DNA from: a virus
Strand: one strand, 5' to 3'
DNA length: 49,298 bases
Virus record (IMG/VR): IMGVR_UViG_3300042946_000728
Location: 1-49,298 of that record
The notes below the pieces were generated by a model. It worked only from the letters and a program-made list of their open reading frames with translations, did not search any database and was not told the origin of the DNA. Each line of letters starts with the position of its first letter. Position 1 is the stretch's first letter. Shown one piece after another: positions 6,353-15,297 of this stretch. A program made the translations under genes and the position numbers.

Positions 6353-8850
6353 AAGAACATCCCGCCTTCGTTGGCCTGCCGCTCGTAGCCGATGGTCAGG
6401 TCGCGCAGGATAAAGGGGCGGTCTTCGGCTACCACAATCGTCAGGCGGACGCGGATCGCGTTGCCCGACAGCAAGAACGCAACCTTGTGGCGCTCTCGAC
6501 CATACACATCCCCGTATTGAATGAACTGGCTGGCGCCGCCATCCGACTCGACGAACACATTGACCAGCGCACGGGAGTAGCGCGCCGTGCTCCACTCCAG
6601 ACTGTAGAACCCCTTGCGGATGTTGGGCTCGCCCAAGTCCAGCCAATGCGTCTGCATGACGCCAACCGCCGATTTGTCGTAGCTGTAGCCGGTGTTGACG
6701 CTGAAAAGCGGAACGGCAAATTGCACGCGGTTGAACCCGCCTCCAAAGCCGGCCGGACCGGCCGAATATCCGGGCGCCCTGACTGTGAACGGGCCTGAAA
6801 GCGGGAAAAACTCACTGTGCAGGTTGTTCAGGTCCAACATGAGCATGTCGCCAAACTCCGTGATGCCGATATGCCGGTTGTCCGCCGCGTTGGTCGGGCT
6901 CGATGAGTAGAACCGCGGGACAGTGTGCGGCCCGGCCATTCCTCCGGTTTCCATGTCCACCACAAAGCACCCAGGGATTGCCGTGCTACCATAGCCGCTG
7001 TTGAAGCTGGCAACGGTTCCGAGGGTGGGCGCAAAGATTAGCACGAGTTGGTTGGTGGCGTCCGCCAGAACGTGCGCCAACGATGGATCCGCGACCAAAG
7101 CCGGCACGTTGACGCTGCTTCTCAGCAACGGCCATGCGGTCGGCGTGGCCTCGGCGCTCCGGTAATACTGCGTGTTGTTCAGCGTGTAGAGCACGCCGTC
7201 CGCCCCAAGGTAAGGAATCTCCGGCCGGTTCCACGCGGCCAGGCATGACGGGTTGAGGGCGCCGAAGTCGGAACGGGAAACAATGCGATTGAGGTTGTTG
7301 GCGTCAAACAGGGTGATGCTTCTGTCGGTGTGCGCCTGAATCCTTTCTTCCAGCTTGCGGAGCGCCGTAACCCGCGGCCTCGACGGCTCCTCTTTTCGTC
7401 CTTCCACGTCCAAGAAGCTGGTAATGTCGCACCCCTCGGGCGTGCGCTCTAGCTCGGTGGCGCCTTTCGAGAGCCAAATGCGGTCCGGCTGCGCCGCGTT
7501 GCCGGACGCCCACATGCGATTCCCGGCAAACTCGAACATGGTGCAGGGCGGCACACGCCCCTGAGACGGTTCCTCGTCCTGCGTCACCAAAGGCTGAAAG
7601 TCGAACCGGATCCGGTAACTCGCGTTGGTGTTTGGAACGATCAGCACGCGATGCCACCGATAAGGTCCGTCAGGGTCAATCGGATAGGTCGGCCCGATGT
7701 ATTCCCGAAGCCAGATGGATTGATGCGTGAAGCGGCTTTCACCTGTTCTGGCCGCCACCGTGACGAGAATGTCGTTGCTGCCGAGGCTGGCCAACTCCGT
7801 GCTGAGAGCCCCCCGCGGTCCCTCGTAGGACAATGCTTCGCCGCCCACGCCAGGGTCATAGAGGCAGCACGCTACGCGGCACCGGAAGGTTGTCGGGAAG
7901 GTGCCCGCCACTACTTCATTGACGCCGCCGGTCAACGGCTGCATGGCCGCCGTCAGCGTGCCGTTGGCCGCGGTCGCCGCCGCGCTCAGGCTGGCCGTAA
8001 TCATGCCCTGCGCGTTGTAGTCGGCATCAATGAACGCCTTGATGGCGTTGCCGCTGCTCGTCGCGGCGTTGGTGCCAATGGTGATCGTGTAGAGAAACGG
8101 GTCTTCCCATGTTCCCGCGCCCGTGCGCACCGAAGTAATCGGGTTAGTCGTTCCTGAGTTGGCAATGGCCACCTGAATATTGTTGCCCTCAAACCCCGCA
8201 AAGTTGGTCGGATCGGCGGTAAGTGTCAGGGTCGCATCCGCCAGCACAATGGCCCGCGTGGCTTGTGTGGCTGGCGCGGCGGCCGGCTGCGCCACCGCGG
8301 CCACCAATGGCCGAAGCGGCGCAAGGTTCGTCCCAGCCAGCCGCAGTTTCGGGCTCCGCGTCTGCGAGTAGATCATGTTCGGATCCACCCCGTTCCCAAT
8401 CCACACCTCGCGGTAGATGCGGTTGAAGTAGAGACGCTTTGCCGCCAACCCGGTTCGCAACACCGTGTAGGTCATGGTGCCGGCCGTGGTCAGATTGTCG
8501 CCAACCCCCGTTGTCATGTTGACGTTGCCGTTCGTGTCCCCGATAAAGAAAATGCCCAGCGCCTTGCCGGTTGCCATGTGAAAGCCCACCAGCGCCCGCG
8601 TGGTAATGGTCTGCTGCTCGTTGGCAATCTCGACCAGCACGCCATTGTCCGCCGAAGTCAGGCCGCGGGAGGTCAATTCCGTCAGCATGTCCCGCTGGTT
8701 CCAGAAGCGCCGATACACCGGCATGCGTTGCAACGCGCCCTTGGGCCGCGGAATCAGGTTCTCGCACGCGGCCAAGCTGTTGGCCGGCGCCTCCGGCCCG
8801 TCTTCGAGCAAGTGGATGCCAGAAAACGATGGAATCCGATGGTATTGCAT
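6349..8850 (-). CDS. tail nozzle / tail tube protein B-like
   Basis: An 833-aa, beta-rich protein that fits the gp12-like nozzle (tail tubular protein B) class of short-tailed phages. The N-terminus has the usual opening in which a list of loci is declared (NSLAACENLIPRPKGAL), followed by repeated beta-propeller-like strands. The block RMWASGNAAQPDRIWLS near residue 450 with TSFLDVEG is characteristic of these proteins. It is the last gene of the late operon, directly after the adaptor. The ATG at 8850 is preferred over an in-frame TTG at 8859, because it follows the adaptor stop by 2 nt without overlap. Function is assigned from gene order and composition. Confidence 0.75.
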   Translation of the reverse strand: MQYHRIPSFSGIHLLEDGPEAPANSLAACENLIPRPKGALQRMPVYRRFWNQRDMLTELTSRGLTSADNGVLVEIANEQQTITTRALVGFHMATGKALGIFFIGDTNGNVNMTTGVGDNLTTAGTMTYTVLRTGLAAKRLYFNRIYREVWIGNGVDPNMIYSQTRSPKLRLAGTNLAPLRPLVAAVAQPAAAPATQATRAIVLADATLTLTADPTNFAGFEGNNIQVAIANSGTTNPITSVRTGAGTWEDPFLYTITIGTNAATSSGNAIKAFIDADYNAQGMITASLSAAATAANGTLTAAMQPLTGGVNEVVAGTFPTTFRCRVACCLYDPGVGGEALSYEGPRGALSTELASLGSNDILVTVAARTGESRFTHQSIWLREYIGPTYPIDPDGPYRWHRVLIVPNTNASYRIRFDFQPLVTQDEEPSQGRVPPCTMFEFAGNRMWASGNAAQPDRIWLSKGATELERTPEGCDITSFLDVEGRKEEPSRPRVTALRKLEERIQAHTDRSITLFDANNLNRIVSRSDFGALNPSCLAAWNRPEIPYLGADGVLYTLNNTQYYRSAEATPTAWPLLRSSVNVPALVADPSLAHVLADATNQLVLIFAPTLGTVASFNSGYGSTAIPGCFVVDMETGGMAGPHTVPRFYSSSPTNAADNRHIGITEFGDMLMLDLNNLHSEFFPLSGPFTVRAPGYSAGPAGFGGGFNRVQFAVPLFSVNTGYSYDKSAVGVMQTHWLDLGEPNIRKGFYSLEWSTARYSRALVNVFVESDGGASQFIQYGDVYGRERHKVAFLLSGNAIRVRLTIVVAEDRPFILRDLTIGYERQANEGGMFF

Positions 8851-8852
8851 GG

Positions 8853-9785
8853 CTACCAATTCCCTGACACGCGGATTGCCCCCGACCGCGAAGGCTGCGG
8901 CTTCAACTTGGCAAGAAGCTGAAAGGCGTCCTCGTATTGCGCCTTCAAGTCGTTACGGATGGCCGAGGCGTCAAAGTGCTTCCAGGTCGTGAACTGCCAC
9001 CGGAGCATGGGAAGAAAGATGCTCTCCGCGTAAGCCTGCGGAACGGGGATCTGACTGGAGAGGCTGCTGATTCGCGGCGCCTCCCCGCGGGCCTCGAATT
9101 GCACAGTGTATTCCTTGTTCGGAAGCGGACTGAACCGCATGCGCAAAACGGGCTGGCTGTTCACCGTGGCCCGCTCGATGAAGTAGCCGATGGGCACGTC
9201 AATGTCTCGAAGCTCACTGACAAGATGCACGTCCGTCAGACCGTGCCCGGTCAAACGGTTGTGCCCGATGCTCGGGGCGAAGCTGAGAACATCCCGCGGG
9301 GACCGGAGCGCAATCAGTTCATGCTCGCCCAGCACAATCACGGGCGCCTGAACGCTCGCCACGGTCGCCGGAAGGGTCACGGCATCACAATAGGCGGTCG
9401 CGCCCACCGTGCCCGTCGCGCCGGCATACGGAAGCGCCAGCGTGGCAGAAGTCCCGCCGGAATCCCGAGACACAATCTCGTTGTCCTTCGGGTCGCCGTC
9501 CACGCGGATGGCGCATCCGTCCGACCACGCCGGCAGCGTGCCCGCCCCCGGCGTCGTCAGGGTCTTGCTGCCCTTGGTCGCCGTCAGGCCCGCCACCGTG
9601 GCCGGAGCATGCAGAAAAACCCCGTCCGTGGTCGAAGTCCACCACGGGGCCGCCATGGTGTAGAGCTTCTGGAGGGTGGCATTGATGTCCGTCAGGATCC
9701 GCGTGGCAACCTGCGCGGGCGCGAAACTGGCGTTCTCGATGCCAATCAGGCCCAACAGGTCGTTTTGTGCCTCGGTGCCGGTCAT
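8853..9785 (-). CDS. head-tail adaptor / tail tube protein A-like
   Basis: A 310-aa protein that sits between the capsid module and the nozzle gene. It starts with a helical region with the pattern LLGLIGIENASFAPAQVATRILTDINATLQKLYTMAAPWW in content, typical of gp11-like adaptors that dock below the portal. A beta-barrel-like middle follows (about residues 55-130), and the C-terminus is again helical (residues 265-300, FQLLAKLKP). Position and architecture support adaptor function; sequence identity to known adaptors is not claimed. Confidence 0.7.
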   Translation of the reverse strand: MTGTEAQNDLLGLIGIENASFAPAQVATRILTDINATLQKLYTMAAPWWTSTTDGVFLHAPATVAGLTATKGSKTLTTPGAGTLPAWSDGCAIRVDGDPKDNEIVSRDSGGTSATLALPYAGATGTVGATAYCDAVTLPATVASVQAPVIVLGEHELIALRSPRDVLSFAPSIGHNRLTGHGLTDVHLVSELRDIDVPIGYFIERATVNSQPVLRMRFSPLPNKEYTVQFEARGEAPRISSLSSQIPVPQAYAESIFLPMLRWQFTTWKHFDASAIRNDLKAQYEDAFQLLAKLKPQPSRSGAIRVSGNW

Positions 9786-9797
9786 GGCTCGAGTGGA

Positions 9798-10082
9798 TTA
9801 CTTGGCCGCCTTGCGCTTGGGCTTGTCCTCCGTGGGCTCGTCCGCCGTCGCTTCGTCCTCGATTACCTCCACGTCGAAAATCAGAGGGTAGAAACGGTGG
9901 CGAGACGTGCAGAGGTCGTGCTTGGCCTCGCGCCACTCCTCCAGGCTCATGCAAAGGCACATGGCGCCGCGTTTGGGGTCGTAGGTAGCATGCCCGTAGG
10001 TCTTGCCACTCCGGCCGCTGATCGGGTGAACCGCGAAGCTGGTCGCTTCCTCGGCTTCAATGACTACTTGGATCTTGCTCAT
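9798..10082 (-). CDS. small capsid-module protein
   Basis: A 94-aa protein between capsid and adaptor. The ATG at 10082 begins a compact domain (SKIQVVIEAEEATSFAVHP; CLCMSLEEWREAKHD) and the last 25 residues are an acidic then basic tail (VEVIEDEATADEPTED, KPKRKAAK). Small charged proteins here may be minor capsid or decoration proteins. Upstream of it lies a strong stem-loop (10113-10152) separating it from the capsid gene. Confidence 0.6.
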   Translation of the reverse strand: MSKIQVVIEAEEATSFAVHPISGRSGKTYGHATYDPKRGAMCLCMSLEEWREAKHDLCTSRHRFYPLIFDVEVIEDEATADEPTEDKPKRKAAK

Positions 10083-10112
10083 AGATGGTTCCGAGGCCAA
10101 CGCCCCGCTGAA

Positions 10113-10152
10113 GTGTCCGGTGCCGCCCTCCCCAGGAAACGACACCGGACAC
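10113..10152 (-). terminator. stem-loop after the capsid gene
   Basis: A perfect 10-bp inverted repeat, GTGTCCGGTG at 10113-10122 and CACCGGACAC at 10143-10152, with a 20-nt loop. It lies 20 nt beyond the stop of the major capsid gene on the minus strand. There is no T tract, so full intrinsic termination is unlikely. Partial termination, RNA processing or mRNA stabilisation that lifts capsid output over the tail genes would fit its place. Confidence 0.5.
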
Positions 10153-10171
10153 CGATAGCGAGACGCTCGCC

Positions 10172-11659
10172 TTAGCTCACGGTCGGGAAACCGCGGAGCG
10201 GAAGCGCGCACTCGATGAGCGCGAAGCCGCCCGGCTGGCCGTCAATGCGCTGGAAGGCACGCGAACCAAACACGGTTTCCAAGCCAATGGCGTGGTCCAT
10301 GTCGTGGTTGGTGTGCTCCTCCGTGCGCTTGGCGATAGCCGAGGCGCCGTCAATGGAGCCGTGGCCCATGACGCCGGCCATTTCACCGAGGCCGAGCATG
10401 TAGCCGAAGGGCACGCCCCATTCGTTGACCTCGACCACAAGCGAGCCCTCGGCGGCTGCGGTGGCGAGAGTCACGCCACCGTAAGTGCCGGTGCCCCAAG
10501 TGATCTGTCCAAGGGTCGTCACCTGATCGCCGGCAGCGGTGCCACCAAGGCGCTTGAACATGGTCAGCTTGTTGCCGTTGTTCACCTTGAAGGAGGCATA
10601 CATCACCCGCCCAGCATTCGGGCCGGACAGGTTCAGGATGCCGACATACCGCTCGGTGCTGGTGTCCGCGGCAATCTTCGAGCCTTCGCAACCGTTGTAG
10701 GCCGCGTTGTTGAAGTAGCCGAAGAACTGAACCTCCGTGTCGGCCGCGTTGGTCGCGTTGCCGCCGCCAGTGATGTCAACCGCCGTGGTGCCGGCCGTGA
10801 TGGCCGTCCCGAGGAAGGCACGCGGCAGAAGCGGGCAACCGGCCGGAGCCAGGTCTTCCGGGTCTTCCACGTCCCAACTGTAGATGAGGTTGCCATTCCA
10901 CGGCAGAATGTCGCCGGTGAACAGGGAGTTCATCGAACCGCGAACATCGGCGTTGTAGGCCGCTTCGAGGTAGCTGGACGAGTTGCGGAACGACTCCAAG
11001 GCGTGGTTGGCGCCAAGATAGACGAACTGCCGGATCGGGGCACCCGCCGAGGACTTGCCGATGTGCACCGGCTTCGCGCCGAGGCTGGTCAGCGTGTTGA
11101 CGCCGTGCAGAACAGTCGCCGTGTTGAAAACGTCCGCGGTGCGGAGCGCCGACAGACTCGACTTGTTGTTCGGACGGAGGATGTTCCGGGCGGTGGCGCG
11201 ACGGCGAAGCTCCATGAGCATGTCGTCAACCTTCTTGACGCGAAGGTTGCGGCTCAGAAACTCCAGCGCGGCGCGGTCCCACTTGCCGCCGACGATGGTT
11301 TCGTTCTTGGCGACACTGTTGATGGCGAAGCCATCCCACCAGCGGCCGACCTTGAAGCGGAAGGACGCCGGAATGAGCTTCTTCTCCTTGCCGAGACGGT
11401 CGCCGGCACCCTGGACGCCAGGGCCGCGGGCGCCGCCAACGAGGGGAATGATGACCTCGTTGCCAGCCGTGACCTCGAGGTCGGAGTGTTGGATGAACGC
11501 CTTGCCGGAGCCGATTTTGCCGGTGAGGTTGTCGTAGAGAACGCTGTAGTCGTTGCTCTTGCGGATCGCCAGTTCTCCCCATGCGAGCTTCTGTGCGTCG
11601 GCATCACGCGACAGAATCTCAGCGAGAGTCTTGACATTGGGCTTGTCGTAACTTGCCAT
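10172..11659 (-). CDS. major capsid protein, N4 gp56 / DUF4043-like
   Basis: A 495-aa protein, the best candidate for the main shell protein. The segment at residues 40-110 (NLTGKIGSGKAFI, then SDLEVTAGNEVIIPLVGGARGPGV) matches the opening of the N4-gp56/DUF4043 capsid family, an HK97-fold lineage. Later beta-rich segments contain Gly/Ala/Thr-rich loops. It is preceded by the scaffold gene and its own copy of the 21-bp dyad 18 bp upstream, as expected for a highly expressed gene. Its use with an unusual portal and giant internal protein suggests a chimeric or under-sampled podovirus lineage. Confidence 0.85.
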   Translation of the reverse strand: MASYDKPNVKTLAEILSRDADAQKLAWGELAIRKSNDYSVLYDNLTGKIGSGKAFIQHSDLEVTAGNEVIIPLVGGARGPGVQGAGDRLGKEKKLIPASFRFKVGRWWDGFAINSVAKNETIVGGKWDRAALEFLSRNLRVKKVDDMLMELRRRATARNILRPNNKSSLSALRTADVFNTATVLHGVNTLTSLGAKPVHIGKSSAGAPIRQFVYLGANHALESFRNSSSYLEAAYNADVRGSMNSLFTGDILPWNGNLIYSWDVEDPEDLAPAGCPLLPRAFLGTAITAGTTAVDITGGGNATNAADTEVQFFGYFNNAAYNGCEGSKIAADTSTERYVGILNLSGPNAGRVMYASFKVNNGNKLTMFKRLGGTAAGDQVTTLGQITWGTGTYGGVTLATAAAEGSLVVEVNEWGVPFGYMLGLGEMAGVMGHGSIDGASAIAKRTEEHTNHDMDHAIGLETVFGSRAFQRIDGQPGGFALIECALPLRGFPTVS

Positions 11660-11677
11660 AGTGCTTGTGAGTGCCCT

Positions 11678-11698
11678 GTTGCCAAACCTTTCGGCAAC
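11678..11698 (-). promoter_or_regulatory. 21-bp late dyad, copy before capsid gene
   Basis: Arms GTTGCCAA and TCGGCAAC around a 5-bp centre (ACCTT), read on the plus strand. The site ends 18 bp before the capsid ATG. It matches the five other late copies at most positions and is one of the most symmetrical. Confidence 0.7.
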
Positions 11699-11757
11699 CG
11701 AGGGCGGTTATTGGGTTGGTTGTTGCTGTCTGCCGTCCGCTGGACGGGGACGCTGCG

Positions 11758-12777
11758 CTACAGGCGCAAGAGGACCGGCGAACCGGCACCCGCGCCAAGC
11801 AACGCCGCTTCCAAGTCTGCGGTCGGCGTTTCTTTGATCGCCCCGACCACATTGGCCGGGTCAATCGTTGCGGTTGCGGGTTGCGCGGTGCGGGCGCTCG
11901 CGGCCACCGGCAGGACACCGGCCGGCGATTGCCGTGGCGTCTGGACAGTGGCGGCAGGCTGCTCGCCGCTCGGGGTTTGGGTCGCCTCGGCCGGTCGTTT
12001 CAACTCGGCGCGCTGCGCTTCCGGCAACCGGGCATTGGCCAAGGCCAAGAACAACTCGGGTGCCTTCGGATCGTAGAGGAGAGGGTTGTTAGTCCGCTCG
12101 GCCTCCGCGATGGTTTCTGAAAGTGCTTTACCAATCGGCGTGTTTTGGTCCAACGCCTCGGGGCAAGAAGCCGCGGCGCGGGCGTAGGATGCTTCCCGCT
12201 CGGCCAGCATGGCCGCCGTGCGCTCATTGGTGACAGCTTCCTGTTTGACGCGGGAAACGGCCTCCTGCGCGGCTTGCTCGGCCAGAAGGCGAGCATGCTC
12301 TTTGGTCAGGTCCGCCACTTCCTTGGTGAAAAGTCCTTCGTTGGCGCCGGCTTCGTCCATGGCCGCCTCGATAGCCGCAATGCGTTCGGCCAAGGTGGGC
12401 TCCTTCTGCTCGCCGCCCGCGTCCTCGCCGTTGGCCAACTGTTCGCGTGCCATGCCAAGCGCCGCCTCCAACGTCAGGTCGGGATTGCGCCGGCGGATCT
12501 CCAGGGCGCGGCGCTCGTCGTCCGCCATGTTGGCAAACTCATCGGCCGGAGGCTGCTCTTGCTGCTCGGCTGCTGGCGCGGCCGGCGCCTCGGGAGCGGG
12601 CGGAGTCTCGACTTGCAGGGAAGGAGAAGAACCCTGCTCGTCGCTTGCTCCACCCGCGCCGGAAGCGTCAGGCTGCTGTTCGCTATCGGCCGCCGCGGGA
12701 GTCACCCCGTCCAGCAAAATGGCTTCGAGGTCTTCGGTCGAAACGTCCGAAACATCAATGGCGGCTGCTGCTCTCAT
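11758..12777 (-). CDS. scaffolding protein (putative)
   Basis: A 339-aa acidic, Ala/Glu/Gln/Pro-rich protein with long helical and coiled-coil stretches (about residues 125-260). It is low in aromatics and disordered at both ends, which is the usual profile of internal scaffolds. Its place directly before the capsid gene supports this. The ATG at 12777 starts a plausible N-terminus (MRAAAAIDVSDVS); readings that continue upstream run through the intergenic dyad and into the antisense strand of the glycosyltransferase gene. Scaffold function is inferred from composition and order. Confidence 0.75.
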   Translation of the reverse strand: MRAAAAIDVSDVSTEDLEAILLDGVTPAAADSEQQPDASGAGGASDEQGSSPSLQVETPPAPEAPAAPAAEQQEQPPADEFANMADDERRALEIRRRNPDLTLEAALGMAREQLANGEDAGGEQKEPTLAERIAAIEAAMDEAGANEGLFTKEVADLTKEHARLLAEQAAQEAVSRVKQEAVTNERTAAMLAEREASYARAAASCPEALDQNTPIGKALSETIAEAERTNNPLLYDPKAPELFLALANARLPEAQRAELKRPAEATQTPSGEQPAATVQTPRQSPAGVLPVAASARTAQPATATIDPANVVGAIKETPTADLEAALLGAGAGSPVLLRL

Positions 12778-12804
12778 GAAGCGCACTTTGCTACTTCCTG
12801 TAGG

Positions 12805-12825
12805 GTTGTCAATACTTTTGACCAC
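12805..12825 (-). promoter_or_regulatory. 21-bp late dyad, copy before scaffold gene
   Basis: Arms GTTGTCAA and TTGACCAC around TACTT (plus strand), 27 bp before the scaffold ATG. On the other strand it is also 27 bp before the GTG of the divergent glycosyltransferase gene, and contains a -35-like TTGACC 17 bp from TAGCCT in that direction. It may therefore serve both genes. Confidence 0.7.
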
Positions 12826-12852
12826 ATTCTTTTGTGGTGGTAGCCTCCGCCC

Positions 12853-13899
12853 GTGCATTGGATTACCGCCCTTGATCGGGATTTCCGCCTTGCGCACTTG
12901 CATCTTCCCGCGGGCGTCCCCTGCTTGGCCGAGGATGTCAACGTGGGGGAAATCATGGCCTTTTCGCCTGACCGCTTTCACGCCAAGCCATTCCCCGAAA
13001 CGCCAGCCCAAGGGCCGGATCTGCTCTGCTGCTGCCCCGGCGGTTACGGGGACATGCTTTCCTTGGAGCCCATCCTTCGCCACTGGCGCACCCTGCACCC
13101 CTCCGCCCGCATGGCCGTTCTCCGCTCGCCGCATGCCGTGGTTCTCGATGAACTTGAAGGGCTCGACCTTCACACCGTCCCCTACCCCGTCCCGTCCGTG
13201 GTGGCCGCCACCTTTGGGACGCTGTTCTTCTCGGAGCGCCGGATTCAATCCGCGCCCACGCGGCACCCCACCGACATCTTTGCCGAAGCCCTCGGCCTTG
13301 TGCTGGCCGACAAGCGCCCGCGCTACCACGTCACCGAGGATGAGGCCAAGGAAGCCGCCCGCCGCTTCCCCAAGACCGCCCGCCCGCGGATCGGCTTTCA
13401 CGTCCGCTCAACCGCGCTCTGCCGCACTTACCCGCGCCAAGTCGCCCTCCTCGACGCCTTGGTGAGCGCCGGACGCTACCAGGTCGTGCTTTTTGGCGCC
13501 CCCGGAGAAGCCAGGGCGGACGATTCGCCCGACCGCGGGTTGGTCAACCTCTGCAACCACAAGCTCACAATCCGCCAGTCGGCCGCCGTCTTGGCTACCT
13601 GTGACGCCTTCATCTGCCCTGACAGCGGCCTCCTGCACATCGCCGGCGCCCTTGGCATCCCCACGGTCGCCCTGTTCGGATCCTTCCCCGCGAAAGCCCG
13701 CGCCCGCTACTACCCATCTGTTCGAGCCCTGACCGGCCACGCCCCGTGCGCCCCGTGCAATCACCACGTCCGCGCCGACCGCCAATGGCCCGCCGGCCAG
13801 CCCTGCGAGCGTGAAGGGCGTTGCGTGGCCCTCGCCAAGATCGAACCGGCCGCGATTCTGGCAGCCTTGGACTCCCAGCTATCGGCCGCGGGCAAATAG
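12853..13899 (+). CDS. glycosyltransferase family 9 (heptosyltransferase-like)
   Basis: A 348-aa protein of the GT9 (ADP-heptose:LPS heptosyltransferase) class, which moves sugars from nucleotide donors to lipopolysaccharide or similar glycans. The C-terminal signature is clear at about residues 248-283: FICPDSGLLHIAGALGIP then TVALFGS. The N-terminal domain has the GGYGDMLSLEPIL motif near residue 63, equal to the GD..L acceptor-side loop of the family, and the strand PRIGFHVRS near residue 178. A Cys-rich tail (CAPCNHHV and CEREGRC) is typical of some bacterial members. It begins with GTG and is the only plus-strand gene in the late region, which marks it as a probable lysogenic-conversion cargo gene. 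Confidence 0.9.
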   Translation: MHWITALDRDFRLAHLHLPAGVPCLAEDVNVGEIMAFSPDRFHAKPFPETPAQGPDLLCCCPGGYGDMLSLEPILRHWRTLHPSARMAVLRSPHAVVLDELEGLDLHTVPYPVPSVVAATFGTLFFSERRIQSAPTRHPTDIFAEALGLVLADKRPRYHVTEDEAKEAARRFPKTARPRIGFHVRSTALCRTYPRQVALLDALVSAGRYQVVLFGAPGEARADDSPDRGLVNLCNHKLTIRQSAAVLATCDAFICPDSGLLHIAGALGIPTVALFGSFPAKARARYYPSVRALTGHAPCAPCNHHVRADRQWPAGQPCEREGRCVALAKIEPAAILAALDSQLSAAGK

Positions 13900-13991
13900 C
13901 CGCTTGGCCCGCCGCCAATGCTCCTTGCGCACTTCAGCGTCAAGCCACGGCAACGGAACCAGCCGGATGAGGAAGTGGAGCGCGCATCGAA

Positions 13992-14555
13992 TCATTGGGA
14001 ACTCTGGAAGTGCATGGCATCGCGGCCCCAAAACGCGCCTGCGGAAAGCCACCCTTCACGGGCAAAACACTCCATGACCTCAATCGGCATGTCTGATTGC
14101 ACCGGCCAGGCGTCCTTGTTCCCGTTGGTCGAAGCCGCCACGTCAATGGCCGCCCCGTAGGCGTGCAGGGATGGCTTGGTTCCGCCTCTCATCAGTCGGT
14201 CAACGTGGCAGCCGAAATACCGCTTGGCGAAGTTCGGTGCGACTTCGTAGGCGGCATTGAGGGCGCGAAGAAGCGACTCGGCCACCTTCTCATGGCAGGA
14301 GATTTTCGACACCTTCTTGTCCGTGTCGTAGAGGCGGAGCCATGCCGGCGCGTCCACAGTGACGATGACCGAATTGTCGTCAGGGGCGCCGTAGAACGCC
14401 CGGAGGCTGGTCTGATCGGACTTCGGCCAAGGCGACTTCTTGGGCATCAGCTTCCGCAAGTGCGCCTGACAGGCTGCGATGGACCGCGGCCCCCAAAAGC
14501 CGTCCGGCTCGGCGCCAATGCGCTCTTGGAGCTTCTTGATGTTGGCGGGCGTCAT
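13992..14555 (-). CDS. M15-family endolysin (D-Ala peptidase)
   Basis: A 187-aa peptidoglycan hydrolase. Residues 4-35 form a short peptidoglycan-binding-like repeat (IKKLQERIGAEPDGFWGPRSI). The catalytic domain has the M15 zinc motifs: SLHAYGAAIDV near residue 130 (H and D ligands) and GRDAMHFQ near residue 178 (third ligand H). The length is usual for VanY/L-Ala-D-Glu-type phage peptidases. It overlaps the holin-like gene by 4 nt, making a classic lysis cassette. There is no signal peptide, so export would depend on the holin. Confidence 0.9.
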   Translation of the reverse strand: MTPANIKKLQERIGAEPDGFWGPRSIAACQAHLRKLMPKKSPWPKSDQTSLRAFYGAPDDNSVIVTVDAPAWLRLYDTDKKVSKISCHEKVAESLLRALNAAYEVAPNFAKRYFGCHVDRLMRGGTKPSLHAYGAAIDVAASTNGNKDAWPVQSDMPIEVMECFAREGWLSAGAFWGRDAMHFQSSQ

Positions 14556-14923
14556 GGCGTCGGCTTCGTGTCCACCGGCTTGACCACCGTAGCCAGCTTG
14601 GCCAGGGTGCGCGGGCCGGCCACGCCATCCAGTTCGAGCGGGCGGATGTTCTGCGGGATCAGCTTGTTGACTGTCTCCTGAACCTGTTTTGTGCCCGCGG
14701 TGAGATACTTGTTGGTCAGGGCATTAATCCCCGCCATGATGATGGCCACCAGCGTAGCCGTCACGGCCACCTGATCCACCGTGGAAAGCGGTTCGGCCAG
14801 AAACGGAAGGTGCGTTGTCGCCTGAACAATGAGCCAGGATAGGCCGGCGAGAATGATGGGCGTAAGCCAGCCAGCCAAACGGCCGGTCAGCCACGCGATG
14901 ATTTGTGCGGTTGTAGGGTTCAT
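14552..14923 (-). CDS. holin-like membrane protein with peptidoglycan-binding remnant
   Basis: A 123-aa protein with two hydrophobic segments, about residues 17-34 (LAGWLTPIILAGLSWLIV) and residues 48-66. A C-terminal block LELDGVAGPRTLAKLA resembles the PG-binding-1 repeat of endolysins. Its place immediately before the endolysin makes it the holin candidate. The wall-binding fragment fused to a membrane segment is uncommon in holins. Confidence 0.7.
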   Translation of the reverse strand: MNPTTAQIIAWLTGRLAGWLTPIILAGLSWLIVQATTHLPFLAEPLSTVDQVAVTATLVAIIMAGINALTNKYLTAGTKQVQETVNKLIPQNIRPLELDGVAGPRTLAKLATVVKPVDTKPTP

Positions 14924-14931
14924 GGTGTGTT

Positions 14932-15297
14932 TTATTGGTTGAGGCGTTTCTTGAGATCCAGAAGGAGAGCTTCGACGCGGGCGTTCTGGCCGATGGCTAC
15001 GGATTGCTGGCTTTCGAGACGGTCAAAGCGGATTTTGAGTTCCGCCAACTGTTGCGCACCTTGGCGGCTGATCTGCGTGCCTTCACGATCCAGGCGTTGC
15101 AGGGCGGACAAGATTTCGTTGTCCGCTTGCTCAAGCTCGGCGTCCTTTTGTGCAAGCTCGGCGTCCCTTTGCTCGAAAGCCCGCATTCTTTGGTCAAGCT
15201 GGCCTTGGCCAAACTGAAAAGAACCATAGCCGACCGCTATGCCGACAATGGTCGTGGCAATGACGGTAGGTAGTGCTTGGCGGAAGAACGAAATCAT
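14932..15297 (-). CDS. membrane-anchored coiled-coil protein (i-spanin-like)
   Basis: A 121-aa protein with one N-terminal transmembrane helix (about residues 8-28, ALPTVIATTIVGIAVGYG) and a long coiled coil over the rest (FEQRDAELAQKDAELEQ and similar heptads). This topology matches inner-membrane spanins (Rz-like), which span the periplasm. Its stop lies 8 nt before the holin-like gene. An o-spanin lipoprotein partner is not visible nested inside it, so the assignment stays tentative. Confidence 0.6.
   Translation of the reverse strand: MISFFRQALPTVIATTIVGIAVGYGSFQFGQGQLDQRMRAFEQRDAELAQKDAELEQADNEILSALQRLDREGTQISRQGAQQLAELKIRFDRLESQQSVAIGQNARVEALLLDLKKRLNQ

Noticed and set aside
6349-8859. 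A TTG start at 8859 for the tail-nozzle gene
   Set aside because: It would overlap the adaptor by 7 nt and add only three residues; the ATG at 8850 follows the adaptor stop by 2 nt and is simpler.
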